Source of the DNA: Emticicia sp. C21
GTDB taxonomy: Bacteria; Bacteroidota; Bacteroidia; Cytophagales; Spirosomataceae
Length of the DNA: 64,000 nt
Assembly: GCF_003418935.1 (NCBI RefSeq)
Contig: NZ_QVMT01000018.1
Coordinates: 1-64,000 of the forward strand
Reading direction: 5' to 3'
The notes below the pieces were generated by a model, which had not been told where the DNA came from, did no database searches, and saw only the letters and a program-made list of their open reading frames with translations. The translations under genes and the position numbers were made by a program. Positions 45,422-54,597 of this stretch are shown here, one piece after another. Every line of letters begins with the position of its first letter. Within the stretch, counting starts at the first letter, position 1.

Positions 45422-46927
45422 ATGGGAAAACCAACCGGTTTTTTAGAGTTTGAACGTCAGGCGTCTTTAAAACGTGATGTACTCGAAAGAAAAAAAGATT
45501 ATAACGAGGTTGAAACCAATTATGACTCACAACAAACTCGTGAACAAGCTGCCCGTTGTATGGACTGCGGAGTTCCGTTCTGTCATAATGGTTGTCCTCT
45601 TGGTAATATTATTCCTGAATTTAATGATGCAGTATGGGAGCAAAACTGGGAATATGCTTATCAGATATTAAGTTCAACTAATAACTTCCCTGAATTTACT
45701 GGTAGAATCTGCCCTGCGCCTTGTGAAGCCTCTTGCGTATTAGGTATTAACAAACCACCGGTAGCTATTGAATATATTGAGAAATCAATTATCGAGAAAG
45801 CGTATGAAAACGGTTGGGTAAAACCTAGTATTCCAAGTAAAAGAACGGGCAAAAAAGTGGCTGTGATAGGCTCTGGCCCTGCCGGTTTAGCTGCTGCGGC
45901 TCAATTAAATAAAGCAGGCCATTGGGTAACTGTTTTTGAAAGAGCTGACGAGGTAGGTGGCTTGTTAAGATATGGTATACCTGATTTCAAATTGGATAAA
46001 TCGGTAGTAAAACGCAGAGTAGCTGTGATGGAAGAAGAAGGCATTGTTTTCAAAACCAATGCTAATGTGGGTGTGAATGTAAAAGCCAGCGATTTAGTAC
46101 GTGATTTTGATGCGATAGTATTGGCTGGTGGTTCTACCATCCCAAGAATGATTGAAATTAAAGGCAAAGAATTGAAGGGTGTGTATCCTGCTATGGAATT
46201 CTTAAGCCAACAAAATAAACGCGTCTCTAATCTTGACCGTATCACCGACCATAAAGGCGATGCTTATGCTAATGGTGAGTTATTGGCTACCGGAAAAAAT
46301 GTGGTTGTAATTGGTGGTGGTGATACCGGTTCTGATTGTGTGGGAACATCGAACCGCCATGGGGCAAAGAGTATTACGCAGGTAGAAGTAATGCCTGAGC
46401 CTAGCATTGACGATAAAAAACAACCTTATTATAAATTCAGAGCAGAAACTACGCCTTGGCCTAACTGGCCATTGACCAAACGTACTTCTACTTCACATGA
46501 AGAAGGTTGTGAGCGTTTATTCAGCATCAATGTAAAAGAATATGTTGGTGATGCTGATGGTAATCTGAAAGGTATCATCATTTCTGAAGCAGCTATGTTT
46601 AATGGCAACCGTGTAGAAATGAATGAAAGAGAGATTCCTTGTGATTTGGCTTTGATTGCTGCAGGCTTTTTGAATCCTCAGCAAGAATTATTGCAACAAT
46701 TGGAAATTGAAGTTGATGAGAGAAAAAATGTGAAAGCATTAGAATATCAGACTAATAAATCTAAGATATTTGCAGCCGGCGATATGCGCCGTGGGCAGTC
46801 TCTGGTAGTGTGGGCGATTTCAGAAGGCCGTGAGTGTGCCAGAATAGTAGACGAATATTTGATGGGAGAGTCATTATTAGAGGCCAAATCTGTATCTATG
46901 ATTTCTCCGGCTTATATTGGTATTTGA
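45422..46927 (+). CDS. gltD: Glutamate synthase small subunit
   Basis: A 501-residue NAD(P)H-dependent electron-input subunit. N-terminal cysteines for two 4Fe-4S clusters are in CMDCGVPFCHNGCPLGN and CPAPCEASCVLG. The FAD site is GSGPAGLAAAAQLN and the NAD(P)H site is GGGDTGSDCVGTS; CDLALIAAGFLNP and the C-terminal FAAGDMRRGQSLVVWAI complete the FAD fold. Length is near E. coli GltD (472). It works with GltB. Confidence 0.96.
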   Translation: MGKPTGFLEFERQASLKRDVLERKKDYNEVETNYDSQQTREQAARCMDCGVPFCHNGCPLGNIIPEFNDAVWEQNWEYAYQILSSTNNFPEFTGRICPAPCEASCVLGINKPPVAIEYIEKSIIEKAYENGWVKPSIPSKRTGKKVAVIGSGPAGLAAAAQLNKAGHWVTVFERADEVGGLLRYGIPDFKLDKSVVKRRVAVMEEEGIVFKTNANVGVNVKASDLVRDFDAIVLAGGSTIPRMIEIKGKELKGVYPAMEFLSQQNKRVSNLDRITDHKGDAYANGELLATGKNVVVIGGGDTGSDCVGTSNRHGAKSITQVEVMPEPSIDDKKQPYYKFRAETTPWPNWPLTKRTSTSHEEGCERLFSINVKEYVGDADGNLKGIIISEAAMFNGNRVEMNEREIPCDLALIAAGFLNPQQELLQQLEIEVDERKNVKALEYQTNKSKIFAAGDMRRGQSLVVWAISEGRECARIVDEYLMGESLLEAKSVSMISPAYIGI

Positions 46928-46944
46928 TTTTATCTTCTTAATAG

Positions 46945-46974
46945 ATTGAGCCGCACCTATGGGAGCGGCTCAAT
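46945..46974 (+). terminator. Terminator after gltD
   Basis: ATTGAGCCGC (46945-46954) pairs with GCGGCTCAAT (46965-46974), ten pairs, 10-base loop, then TTGTTT. It lies between the convergent gltD and purC. Confidence 0.85.
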
Positions 46975-46996
46975 TTGTTTAAAGGAATACCAGAAA

Positions 46997-47944
46997 TCAT
47001 TTGCTCAGGTAGCTTTTAATATTATCTTCAATTCTTTGAATAATATCTTCACTTGTAGAAGGTTCAAATGTTTCTCCTGTTACTTTTTCGTAAAGTTCAA
47101 TATAGCGTTTTGAAATTTCTTCTACTTTTTCGTCTGTCATTTCCGGTACTACTTGTCCATCTTTGCCCTGGAAATTATTAGCTATCAACCACTCTCTTAC
47201 AAACTCTTTAGACAATTGTTTTTGAGGTAAGCCTTGCGCGAGGTTTTCTTCATAACCATCAGCATAGAAATATCTAGAAGAATCAGGTGTATGAATTTCA
47301 TCAATCAGGTAAATCACGCCATCTTTTTCGCCAAATTCATACTTAGTATCAGCTAAGATCAACCCTTTCTCTGCGGCCATTTCTGTACCTTTTGCAAAAA
47401 GTGACAGCGCATATTTTTCCAGCTGTACATATTTTTCTTCTGACACTAATCCTCTGCTGATGATCTCTTCACGAGAAATATCTTCATCATGCCCTTCGTG
47501 TGCTTTTGTAGTTGGGGTAATAATCGGTGTAGGAAACTTCTGGTTCTCTACCATACCATCGGGTAGCGCTACTCCACATAATGTTCTTAAACCACTTTTA
47601 TAAGTACGCCATCCATGTCCTACCAAATATCCTCTCACAACCATTTCAACAGGAAAAGTCTCACATTTAACACCTATTGAAACATTCGGATCAGGAGTGG
47701 CTACCAACCAGTTAGGTACGATATCTTTAGTGGCGTTAAGAAATTTTGAAGCAATTTGATTCAATACCTGTCCTTTTGCCGGAATTGGTCTTGGTAAAAT
47801 TACATCGAAAGCTGAGATTCTATCAGAAGCTATCATTACCACTTTATCATCAAAATCATATACATCACGCACCTTTCCACGATAAAATCCCGTTTGACCT
47901 TTAAAATTAAAATGCGTTTCTTTTACTACAGAAATTTTTGTCAT
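46997..47944 (-). CDS. purC: SAICAR synthase PurC
   Basis: A 315-residue enzyme joining aspartate to CAIR in purine synthesis. Visible motifs: [55 protein letters not shown] and [16 protein letters not shown]. It is of the longer eukaryote-like (Ade1) size rather than the 237-residue E. coli form, as usual for Bacteroidota. It is on the opposite strand to gltD; no promoter box was recognised upstream of 47944. Confidence 0.94.
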   Translation of the reverse strand: MTKISVVKETHFNFKGQTGFYRGKVRDVYDFDDKVVMIASDRISAFDVILPRPIPAKGQVLNQIASKFLNATKDIVPNWLVATPDPNVSIGVKCETFPVEMVVRGYLVGHGWRTYKSGLRTLCGVALPDGMVENQKFPTPIITPTTKAHEGHDEDISREEIISRGLVSEEKYVQLEKYALSLFAKGTEMAAEKGLILADTKYEFGEKDGVIYLIDEIHTPDSSRYFYADGYEENLAQGLPQKQLSKEFVREWLIANNFQGKDGQVVPEMTDEKVEEISKRYIELYEKVTGETFEPSTSEDIIQRIEDNIKSYLSK

Positions 47945-47979
47945 ATGTATTGAAATAATTATTTAAATTTTAAGAGACC

Positions 47980-48639
47980 TTACCAGTCCTTTTCATTCTT
48001 GCTATTTTTCTTGTTAACCCCTTCCCTTTTAGGTGCAAATTGCAATTCATTGTTCTTCATGGATTCAAGAATTTGCAATGCCTTTTCTCTACTCATCTTT
48101 TCAGGATTGGTAGACTGCAAATCATCTTTTTTCTCATCCGATTGCCTGGTTTCAGAACTATCATGATTATCTTCCTGATTTTGCGGAGATGGAGGCGGAG
48201 GCTTGTTATCCGGTATTCTTTTTCTCAGCAGTTCATAGTTATATCTCGCTGTAAGATTTTCGGGATTTTTTTGCAGTGCTTCTTTGAATAATTGCATGGC
48301 TGTCAAGCTATCTTTTTGCATAACATTAATTACCCCTATCTGGATAAGTGCTACTGTAAAAATCTTTTCATCACTCACCCTCAATAGTCTTTTATATTCT
48401 AAAAGTGCTCTGGCAGTGTCGTGCGTATGGAAATAGGAATGAGCCATATTTAAGCGCGCATCAGGCTCTAAATTGAAAGAAATATTAGCTAAATTTTGAT
48501 ATTTATCTCTTGCCAGTATATAGTTCTTTTTCATAAAAGCCGTTCCGGCTTCTATTTTCAGCCTGTTTCTCTCTGAAACATTCGTTAAGGAACGAATATT
48601 CAGAAATAACAAGACAATATAAAAGAACCAGGTATTCAT
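47980..48639 (-). CDS. BatC-like TPR protein
   Basis: A 219-residue protein with an N-terminal hydrophobic segment (about 3-18) and about three tetratricopeptide repeats at residues 26-135 (ARDKYQNLANIS, ALLEYKRLL, AMQLFKEALQKNPENL). A Pro/Asn/Gln-rich acidic linker and a basic C-terminus (KKNSKNEKDW) follow. Position and layout behind a VWA-domain gene match BatC of the Bacteroides aerotolerance (bat) operon. It starts 18 bases after the VWA gene and was presumably cotranscribed. The other bat genes are missing here. Confidence 0.72.
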   Translation of the reverse strand: MNTWFFYIVLLFLNIRSLTNVSERNRLKIEAGTAFMKKNYILARDKYQNLANISFNLEPDARLNMAHSYFHTHDTARALLEYKRLLRVSDEKIFTVALIQIGVINVMQKDSLTAMQLFKEALQKNPENLTARYNYELLRKRIPDNKPPPPSPQNQEDNHDSSETRQSDEKKDDLQSTNPEKMSREKALQILESMKNNELQFAPKREGVNKKNSKNEKDW

Positions 48640-48656
48640 TAATAAAATAGTCTGAA

Positions 48657-49619
48657 TTAAAGTTTAATTGTACGTATAGTAATCAAAATATCAATTATCA
48701 TTAATGCAAGTGCCAGAAATACAAAATAAAAGTATTTATTATTAGCTACTGTCATTTTTCGTGTATCCACCCAGTTGTTTTCCAATTGTCCTACTTCTTT
48801 TAAAACTGCCTGCACATCATTTACCTGATTAGATAACTGAAAATATTTACCTCCCAAGACTTTGGCTAATTGCTTCAGATAATCTGCATCTAATTTCGAA
48901 ATGATTTCAACGCCGTTTTTATCCTTCTTAAAATTTGCCCCTTCTTTTATTTTTCCACCCTGCGACGTACCAACGCCCAGAACTAAAAAGTTCACCCGAT
49001 TTTTCCGTAAATCCTGAATAACCTCTGACTCCAACTGTCCAAAATCTTCACCATCGCTTGCCATAATTATCACCTTTGCTCTACGGTTTGAGGCACTAGA
49101 TGAATTATATTTGGTTTGTATAAGTTTAAGTGCAGTATTTATGTCTGTACCTGACTCTATAAATAAATCGCTACCTAATTTCTGAATAAATAGATTTAAA
49201 GCATCTTTGTCATAAGTCAGTGGTATGTGTACGTAAGCATTTGAAGAAAAAACCACAATACCTATCCTATCAGACTTTAAAGTATTTAGGTTTTTGATTA
49301 GCTCAAACTTTACTTTTTCTAACCTTGTTGGTTCAATGTCTACTGCATCCATTGATTTTGACACATCAAAGGCAAAATATACGTCTTTCCCACTTGCTTG
49401 AGCCTCTATTTCACTTACACCAAAACTTGGCCCCAATAAACCTATGATACATAGCCCCAGATAGGCTATTCTGATAAAAAACTTTATAACTACCGAGCGT
49501 GATGTAGTTCCTAAACGTTTAGCTATTATGTAGGTACGTATAAAATATACGATATATACTAATAAAAATATGCCTATAAAAACGTATTCAACAATTGTCA
49601 GAGGTTTTATCCAATTCAT
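48657..49619 (-). CDS. BatB-like von Willebrand A domain membrane protein
   Basis: A 320-residue protein with membrane segments at about 10-28 and 50-66, a VWA domain (about 78-280) and a C-terminal membrane segment (about 295-315). The metal-ion-dependent adhesion site is FAFDVSKSMDAVDI (DxSxS), with TDIN and ASDGED completing it. In Bacteroides the Bat proteins act in oxygen tolerance and envelope stress. No batA, batD or moxR-type ATPase is adjacent, so this is a reduced two-gene unit. Divergent from the SGNH gene, 84 bases apart. Confidence 0.78.
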   Translation of the reverse strand: MNWIKPLTIVEYVFIGIFLLVYIVYFIRTYIIAKRLGTTSRSVVIKFFIRIAYLGLCIIGLLGPSFGVSEIEAQASGKDVYFAFDVSKSMDAVDIEPTRLEKVKFELIKNLNTLKSDRIGIVVFSSNAYVHIPLTYDKDALNLFIQKLGSDLFIESGTDINTALKLIQTKYNSSSASNRRAKVIIMASDGEDFGQLESEVIQDLRKNRVNFLVLGVGTSQGGKIKEGANFKKDKNGVEIISKLDADYLKQLAKVLGGKYFQLSNQVNDVQAVLKEVGQLENNWVDTRKMTVANNKYFYFVFLALALMIIDILITIRTIKL

Positions 49620-49662
49620 ACTTTATAATGCTATTTCATTAGTTTCACCTCAGCAAAATTTT

Positions 49663-49670
49663 TATCTTTG
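49663..49670 (+). promoter_or_regulatory. -7 promoter box before the SGNH hydrolase gene
   Basis: TATCTTTG followed by C, 33 bases before the ATG at 49704. It overlaps an earlier in-frame TTG at 49668, which rules out that start. Confidence 0.7.
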
Positions 49671-49703
49671 CGAAAAGTACACAAAATTGCAAAAATTATT
49701 TCA

Positions 49704-50879
49704 ATGTCGAAGTTGATTAAAAAAGTTTTTCCATTACTCATTACATTTATTATTAGTCTCTCGATAGGCTTGCTTATTGGAGAATTCGTCATCAGAATAT
49801 TTTTTCCACAAGTTACCTCTCCTGTTCAATTCTTTTATGATGAAAAATTAGGAGGCATGGTTCCTGTACCTAACCAAAAAGGTTTCAAAGAACACCCGAA
49901 AGTCTATTATTACGAATATAAGAATAATGACATTGGCATGCGCGATACTCGTCATGTAGCTGATTATAAGAAATATCCCAATAAAATTCTTTGTCTAGGC
50001 GATTCGTTTACTTATGGTTGGGGAGTAAATGACAATGAAACTTTTGCAAAGATTTTAGAAAAAAAGATAAATAAAGATACAATTGCTGTACTGAATGCAG
50101 GGGTTTCTGGCGTAGGTACTGATTATGCTCTGAAGTTTCTTCAGGTAAGAGGGCAAGAATTAGCCCCTAATACAGTTATTTACTTTTACTTTGATAACGA
50201 CATTAATGATAATAAAGCCAATGCCTATTTTCATATTGAGAATGACTCAATTATTGTAAATGAGCAAAATTCTTATGCAACAGTCAACGCGCTTAAAAAG
50301 AATAGATTAGTAGAAAATAAACTTTATAATTGGTTATCTTCTAATTCTCAGCTATTTGGCTTGATTCGCTACAATATTGGCTTGATGTGGAATAAGAAGG
50401 TAAGTGATGCTAATAAAGCCAGCGAAGCTACGACAACCACTACAACCCAATCTAAAGAGACACCTCAAAAAGATACAGGGAAGGCATTAAAAACCAAAGA
50501 ACAACCTGTATTAACTCCACACAAGGCTTCTAGTCAAATTTCATCGCAAGAGCCACTTTATCATACTTATAAATATCTTTCAGCATTGGCGAAAGAGACA
50601 AAGGAGCAAGGAGTTAATTTCCTGGTTTTTTATATTCCATCTCATAATTCATTGGAAGAATTTCAGAAATCGGGTGCCATTGGTGTTGAAAATGCATTAA
50701 ATAACTATTGTGAACAAAATCACATTAAGTTCTTCTCGTTTAGAAATGAAATAATGAAAGTAAAGAATCCAATAGAAACTTATTATCTACCAGTTGATTT
50801 TCACTGGAATCAGAAAGGCCATGCATTAGCTGGAAACTATTTATACAAGACTTTAAAACAAGAAAATATAATCCCTTAA
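49704..50879 (+). CDS. Membrane-anchored SGNH/GDSL hydrolase
   Basis: A 391-residue protein with one N-terminal membrane segment (about 8-30) and the catalytic face outside. Block I is LGDSFTYGWGV with Ser101, and the Asp-His pair of block V is DFHWNQKG near the end. A low-complexity linker rich in Thr, Lys and Gln lies at about 235-280. Such AlgX/DltD-like proteins transfer or remove acetyl groups on surface glycans. The start is the ATG at 49704 because the -7 box overlaps the longer frame. It is convergent with an acyltransferase-3 gene. Confidence 0.8.
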   Translation: MSKLIKKVFPLLITFIISLSIGLLIGEFVIRIFFPQVTSPVQFFYDEKLGGMVPVPNQKGFKEHPKVYYYEYKNNDIGMRDTRHVADYKKYPNKILCLGDSFTYGWGVNDNETFAKILEKKINKDTIAVLNAGVSGVGTDYALKFLQVRGQELAPNTVIYFYFDNDINDNKANAYFHIENDSIIVNEQNSYATVNALKKNRLVENKLYNWLSSNSQLFGLIRYNIGLMWNKKVSDANKASEATTTTTTQSKETPQKDTGKALKTKEQPVLTPHKASSQISSQEPLYHTYKYLSALAKETKEQGVNFLVFYIPSHNSLEEFQKSGAIGVENALNNYCEQNHIKFFSFRNEIMKVKNPIETYYLPVDFHWNQKGHALAGNYLYKTLKQENIIP

Positions 50880-50884
50880 AAGGA

Positions 50885-51937
50885 TCAAAACTTTGCTTTC
50901 AATGCTCTTTGTTCAATCAGTTTCCATGATGCATAAGCGATAAGAACCACTATCATTGCCATGACTATTAAATCCCAGATACTTCCAAAAAAACCATAGC
51001 TTAACATTGTATTGATAACTGGCAAATGGTAAATATAAATACCATAAGAAATGTCATTCTCGTGTAGAAGATTCTTGCTTAAATGAACAAAAGAAAATGC
51101 AAATGAAAGGCTCGATAATGATAGCAGAGTATTAGCAACAATTCCCCAGATAGAAAGGTCATAAGGGTCAATATAGAATTTAAGCCAGGTATGAAATGTT
51201 AATATAAAGACTGTGTATATACCTAACCAGATAAATACTTTTCCTCTTAAATATTTCTCCAGCCAATCAAAGTTTTTATAGATAGCAATACCTGTTAAAA
51301 AGAAATTGAGGTAATAGAAGACTGTATTTCCTAAAAATTTGGCGATTAATTCATGACTTAAAATCCAGGTATTCGTATTAATCAGATACTTTGTAAAAAT
51401 CGACAATACAAATAGTATTGCTATTACAATATTGGTATAAAGAAGCCTTTTAGGCAAGTTGATAATATATAAAAGTATGGGGAGGATAAGATAGAACTGT
51501 AATTCAACGGCTACACTCCATAAACTTCCATTTGGATGTCCCGCTCCCCAGGCTTTTAGAGAAGGCGTAACATAGAATTGCAAAAAAGAAATCTGTGCTA
51601 CGAACCATATCAATAAATCCTTAATAATAATTGGCCGGATAAAATAAATTAACAACAAAGCTGTAAGAACAGTACATACCCATAAGGCTGGATAAATCCT
51701 TAAGGCCCGGTTTCTGAAATACTTCTTTAAATCAAACTTATTTCTCTCTAAAGAATAGCTTATTAAAAACCCGCTAATAGTAAAGAAAATAGGTACTCCC
51801 GGAAAATGAAAAAGTACGGCAAGGAAATCGTACATACCATCGAAAATTTTGAAATGAACAGCTCCATGCCAGATTAAAACCTGAAAAGCAGCCATTAAAC
51901 GTATCAAATCAAAATTATTAGTTCTATTGATGTTCAT
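50885..51937 (-). CDS. Acyltransferase-3 (OafA/YrhL family)
   Basis: A 350-residue membrane protein with about ten hydrophobic segments and the acyltransferase-3 motifs: FDLIRLMAAFQVLIWHGAVH at the N-terminus (conserved RxxA and His) and GVPIFFTISGFLISYSL. It would bring an acyl group (usually acetyl from acetyl-CoA) to the outside for glycan modification. No fused SGNH domain is present. Its start codon shares one base with the stop of the upstream GT4 gene, so the two are coupled. Confidence 0.87.
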   Translation of the reverse strand: MNINRTNNFDLIRLMAAFQVLIWHGAVHFKIFDGMYDFLAVLFHFPGVPIFFTISGFLISYSLERNKFDLKKYFRNRALRIYPALWVCTVLTALLLIYFIRPIIIKDLLIWFVAQISFLQFYVTPSLKAWGAGHPNGSLWSVAVELQFYLILPILLYIINLPKRLLYTNIVIAILFVLSIFTKYLINTNTWILSHELIAKFLGNTVFYYLNFFLTGIAIYKNFDWLEKYLRGKVFIWLGIYTVFILTFHTWLKFYIDPYDLSIWGIVANTLLSLSSLSFAFSFVHLSKNLLHENDISYGIYIYHLPVINTMLSYGFFGSIWDLIVMAMIVVLIAYASWKLIEQRALKAKF

Positions 51938-53073
51938 TATAATACTTTTTTAAAACCATTATACATCTCTTGAGCAACCTGCTCAGGAGAGTATTTTTTA
52001 ATTATTTCTTTAGATGCTTTTCCAAAATCTTTAATTAGATCTGATTCGTCAACAAATTTCCGCATAATATCAGCCAATTCATCAGTATCATAGGGGTTAA
52101 AGGTATAACCATTTTCTCCATTTTTCACTAAATCGTGCGATGACCCACATTTATTAGATACTATCACTGGCATTCCACATACCATGGCTTCATTTACTAC
52201 TAATCCCCAGGGTTCGGAATAACTCGGCAATACAAAAACATCTCCTAAAGCCATAAATTTGGGTACATTATACCAGGCTTGCCCTTCAATGAATCTCACC
52301 CCTTCAAGATTATTATCAGCCACGTATTTTGTTAATTTTTCCCCTTCTGCTCCATCGCCTAATATCACTAATCCCCAATCTTTTGCTTTTAATTTTGAAA
52401 AGGCAATCAATAAATTTTCAACATTTTTAATAGCCATTAATCGCCCGGTATATATAAAATTGTAGGGCCTCAAATTATTTTTTTTCTTTTCTACCTCTCT
52501 ATTAGGATAAGTTTCCTGATAAATAGAAGCAATCGTCTGATTATCAACCGCATTATTCTCCAGAAGAATCTGATTAGGTTTAGCTCCGAATTTAAGCATA
52601 TATTCGGCAGCTTTTGATCCATAACAGAAAAATCCTTGGGCTCTATTTACAACAAAACGTTTAATGGCTTCTTTCCACCAGATGTTTGGTTTGTCCTCTT
52701 CTGTAGAATCGACAGAAATGATAACTTTGATACCCACCAGACGACAGTAAAAAATTACTGTATTCATAGCAGGTTCATAATATCCTGACACGTTCACCAC
52801 ATCAGGTTTGAATTTACGGACCCAATACAACATTTTCTTAGCTCTTATCGTATTAGGAATGTTCTCATAATAATCATCAACCAATACCTGATAATTATAT
52901 TGATGAATACTTCTGTCGACAGGGCCTAAATTAGCACGCGTTATTTCGTTCAGTGAGGTTTGAAGAACTAATAATTCATCGTTTTTATGAGCGTTAACTA
53001 TTTTCTGGAGTTCTGAATAAATTTTGCCTTTATAATGAGACCAAAGGTACTGATGAATGATAAGTATCCGCAT
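51937..53073 (-). CDS. Family 4 glycosyltransferase
   Basis: A 378-residue GT-B retaining transferase. It begins RILIIHQYLWSHYKGKIYSEL, has the donor site FVLPSYSEPWGLVVNEAM (E-x7-E type) and VSNKCGSSHDLV. The AT3 gene downstream overlaps by one base, so both products may modify the same glycan. A TAnnTTTG match on the minus strand at 53042-53049 falls inside the coding region and is probably chance; no upstream box was recognised. Confidence 0.87.
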   Translation of the reverse strand: MRILIIHQYLWSHYKGKIYSELQKIVNAHKNDELLVLQTSLNEITRANLGPVDRSIHQYNYQVLVDDYYENIPNTIRAKKMLYWVRKFKPDVVNVSGYYEPAMNTVIFYCRLVGIKVIISVDSTEEDKPNIWWKEAIKRFVVNRAQGFFCYGSKAAEYMLKFGAKPNQILLENNAVDNQTIASIYQETYPNREVEKKKNNLRPYNFIYTGRLMAIKNVENLLIAFSKLKAKDWGLVILGDGAEGEKLTKYVADNNLEGVRFIEGQAWYNVPKFMALGDVFVLPSYSEPWGLVVNEAMVCGMPVIVSNKCGSSHDLVKNGENGYTFNPYDTDELADIMRKFVDESDLIKDFGKASKEIIKKYSPEQVAQEMYNGFKKVL

Positions 53074-53179
53074 TCGCTGCCGTTTTTATCTTTAAATAAC
53101 AAAGGCTCAAAATTACGAAATTTTCGTCCTTAAAATAGAAAATTAACCGATAATAAATGACAATTAGCCTTAGGTAAAG

Positions 53180-53187
53180 TATATTTG
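53180..53187 (+). promoter_or_regulatory. -7 promoter box before the O-antigen ligase-like gene
   Basis: TATATTTG, exact TAnnTTTG, 14 bases before the ATG at 53202, giving a very short leader. Confidence 0.5.
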
Positions 53188-53201
53188 TAAAAAAAATAAA
53201 G

Positions 53202-54560
53202 ATGATAATCTACATAGACTTATTACTCAATAAATTATTAAAATATCGGCAGAGTCTGGGTTTAAGCTTTTTCTTTTTCGGAGCACCAATCATTTATTTC
53301 CTGAGAGATGGGCTTAAATTAGCTCCTAATAGTACTGCGTTTACGGCTGCATTAACTTTTGGGAGTATATTATTAGCATTTCCGTTTACCATAAAAAAGG
53401 TATATCAAACCAATACCTTAGGCTATCTTCTTTGTATTGCATACTCTATTATTGCTATATTTTATCTGGCAGTTTACGCACCAAACAGGGGCTGGTTTAC
53501 CAATACATCTGTCGAGGCTGTATATCAGGCATTGATATTATTATCGATGTTTATCTTTGCAGGTACTTCTATTAATTCACTCAAAGATACATTTCTCTTC
53601 TTTTCCCTCGTGATTTGTGTAGTTGGTGGGTTAAGTCTATTGTACTACGTTTTCAGGAATCCATTATATGTCATTGGTATGCGTGCTTCAATCAGCTTTA
53701 GTGGAGATGATGAGGTCTCTTCCATGGGAAATCCACATATCTATGCAAAAAGCGCTTATTGTGGTGTGGTAGCCGGAATTCTTTTGCTACGTAATGAAAA
53801 ACGACTTTTCTGGCGTCTGGGGTATATTGGTAGTGTGGTAATACTATTATTAGTATTAGCGCTTTGTCAGGCTATGGCTATCATTCTTGTGACTGGTATA
53901 TTCTTCTTCTTTTATTATATCACCAGTATCAACGCCCATAATATCTATAAAGTATTGAAATGGACTTTTGGTTGGCAAGGTATTCTATTGTTCTTTATAG
54001 CTTGTGGTGGTATTTATTATCTATGGGAGCATACAAGATTTGATGAGTATTTTATAAACGTCTCAAATATCATTACAGAAAGGATTGAGCGTATTGTAAC
54101 CTCTTTGACGGATACCAAAACTGCTTCTTCGGTCAAATTAGCCGGTGATGATTCAGCGTCTACACGTGTAACCAATATTACGAATCTATTTAAGAGCATT
54201 GATGAAAGAATAGATGATGGTGACTGGCTGACTGTAATTTTCGGTAATGGCTATCATCATAAATATCTTGACTCTCCTATTTTTCAGACACTTAATGATT
54301 TAGGAATAATAGGCTTCTTTGTCTTTACAACACTTCATATCATATTGCTGATCTGGGTTTTCAAAGAAATACTCAATCCCACCACCAATTTTACGCTTTT
54401 TACAGCTTATGTATTTCTGGCAACGGTGATACAGAATTTTACAATGGGGATGCCTTATGATTACCAGCGCTGGACTGCCATTATTTTTGTGGCCCGTTTT
54501 GCCTTAAATTATAAGCAGGTTCCTTTGGTTGAGAGACCAAAAGCTACTTTAGCAACCTGA
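53202..54560 (+). CDS. O-antigen ligase / polymerase-like membrane protein
   Basis: A 452-residue protein with about eleven to twelve hydrophobic segments and one larger external loop at about 270-350 (containing KTASSVKLAGDDSASTRVTN), the layout of O-antigen ligase (WaaL) and Wzy polymerases. The segment GNGYHHKYLDSPIFQTLNDLGIIG after the loop resembles the conserved GxGxxxH...D..NxxL.ll region of the family. Ligase or polymerase cannot be told apart by eye. Neighbouring GT4, acyltransferase-3 and SGNH genes support a glycan role. Confidence 0.75.
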   Translation: MIIYIDLLLNKLLKYRQSLGLSFFFFGAPIIYFLRDGLKLAPNSTAFTAALTFGSILLAFPFTIKKVYQTNTLGYLLCIAYSIIAIFYLAVYAPNRGWFTNTSVEAVYQALILLSMFIFAGTSINSLKDTFLFFSLVICVVGGLSLLYYVFRNPLYVIGMRASISFSGDDEVSSMGNPHIYAKSAYCGVVAGILLLRNEKRLFWRLGYIGSVVILLLVLALCQAMAIILVTGIFFFFYYITSINAHNIYKVLKWTFGWQGILLFFIACGGIYYLWEHTRFDEYFINVSNIITERIERIVTSLTDTKTASSVKLAGDDSASTRVTNITNLFKSIDERIDDGDWLTVIFGNGYHHKYLDSPIFQTLNDLGIIGFFVFTTLHIILLIWVFKEILNPTTNFTLFTAYVFLATVIQNFTMGMPYDYQRWTAIIFVARFALNYKQVPLVERPKATLAT

Positions 54561-54597
54561 ATTATAAAACCCTGACCCCTACTTTACCCTAGCTGCT

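Noticed and set aside
49668-49703. Upstream start for the SGNH hydrolase
   Set aside because: The TTG overlaps the -7 promoter box, so it would precede the transcription start.
53042-53049. CAAAGGTA on the plus strand (promoter box for minus strand)
   Set aside because: It lies inside the GT4 coding region downstream of a well supported start, so it is probably a chance match.
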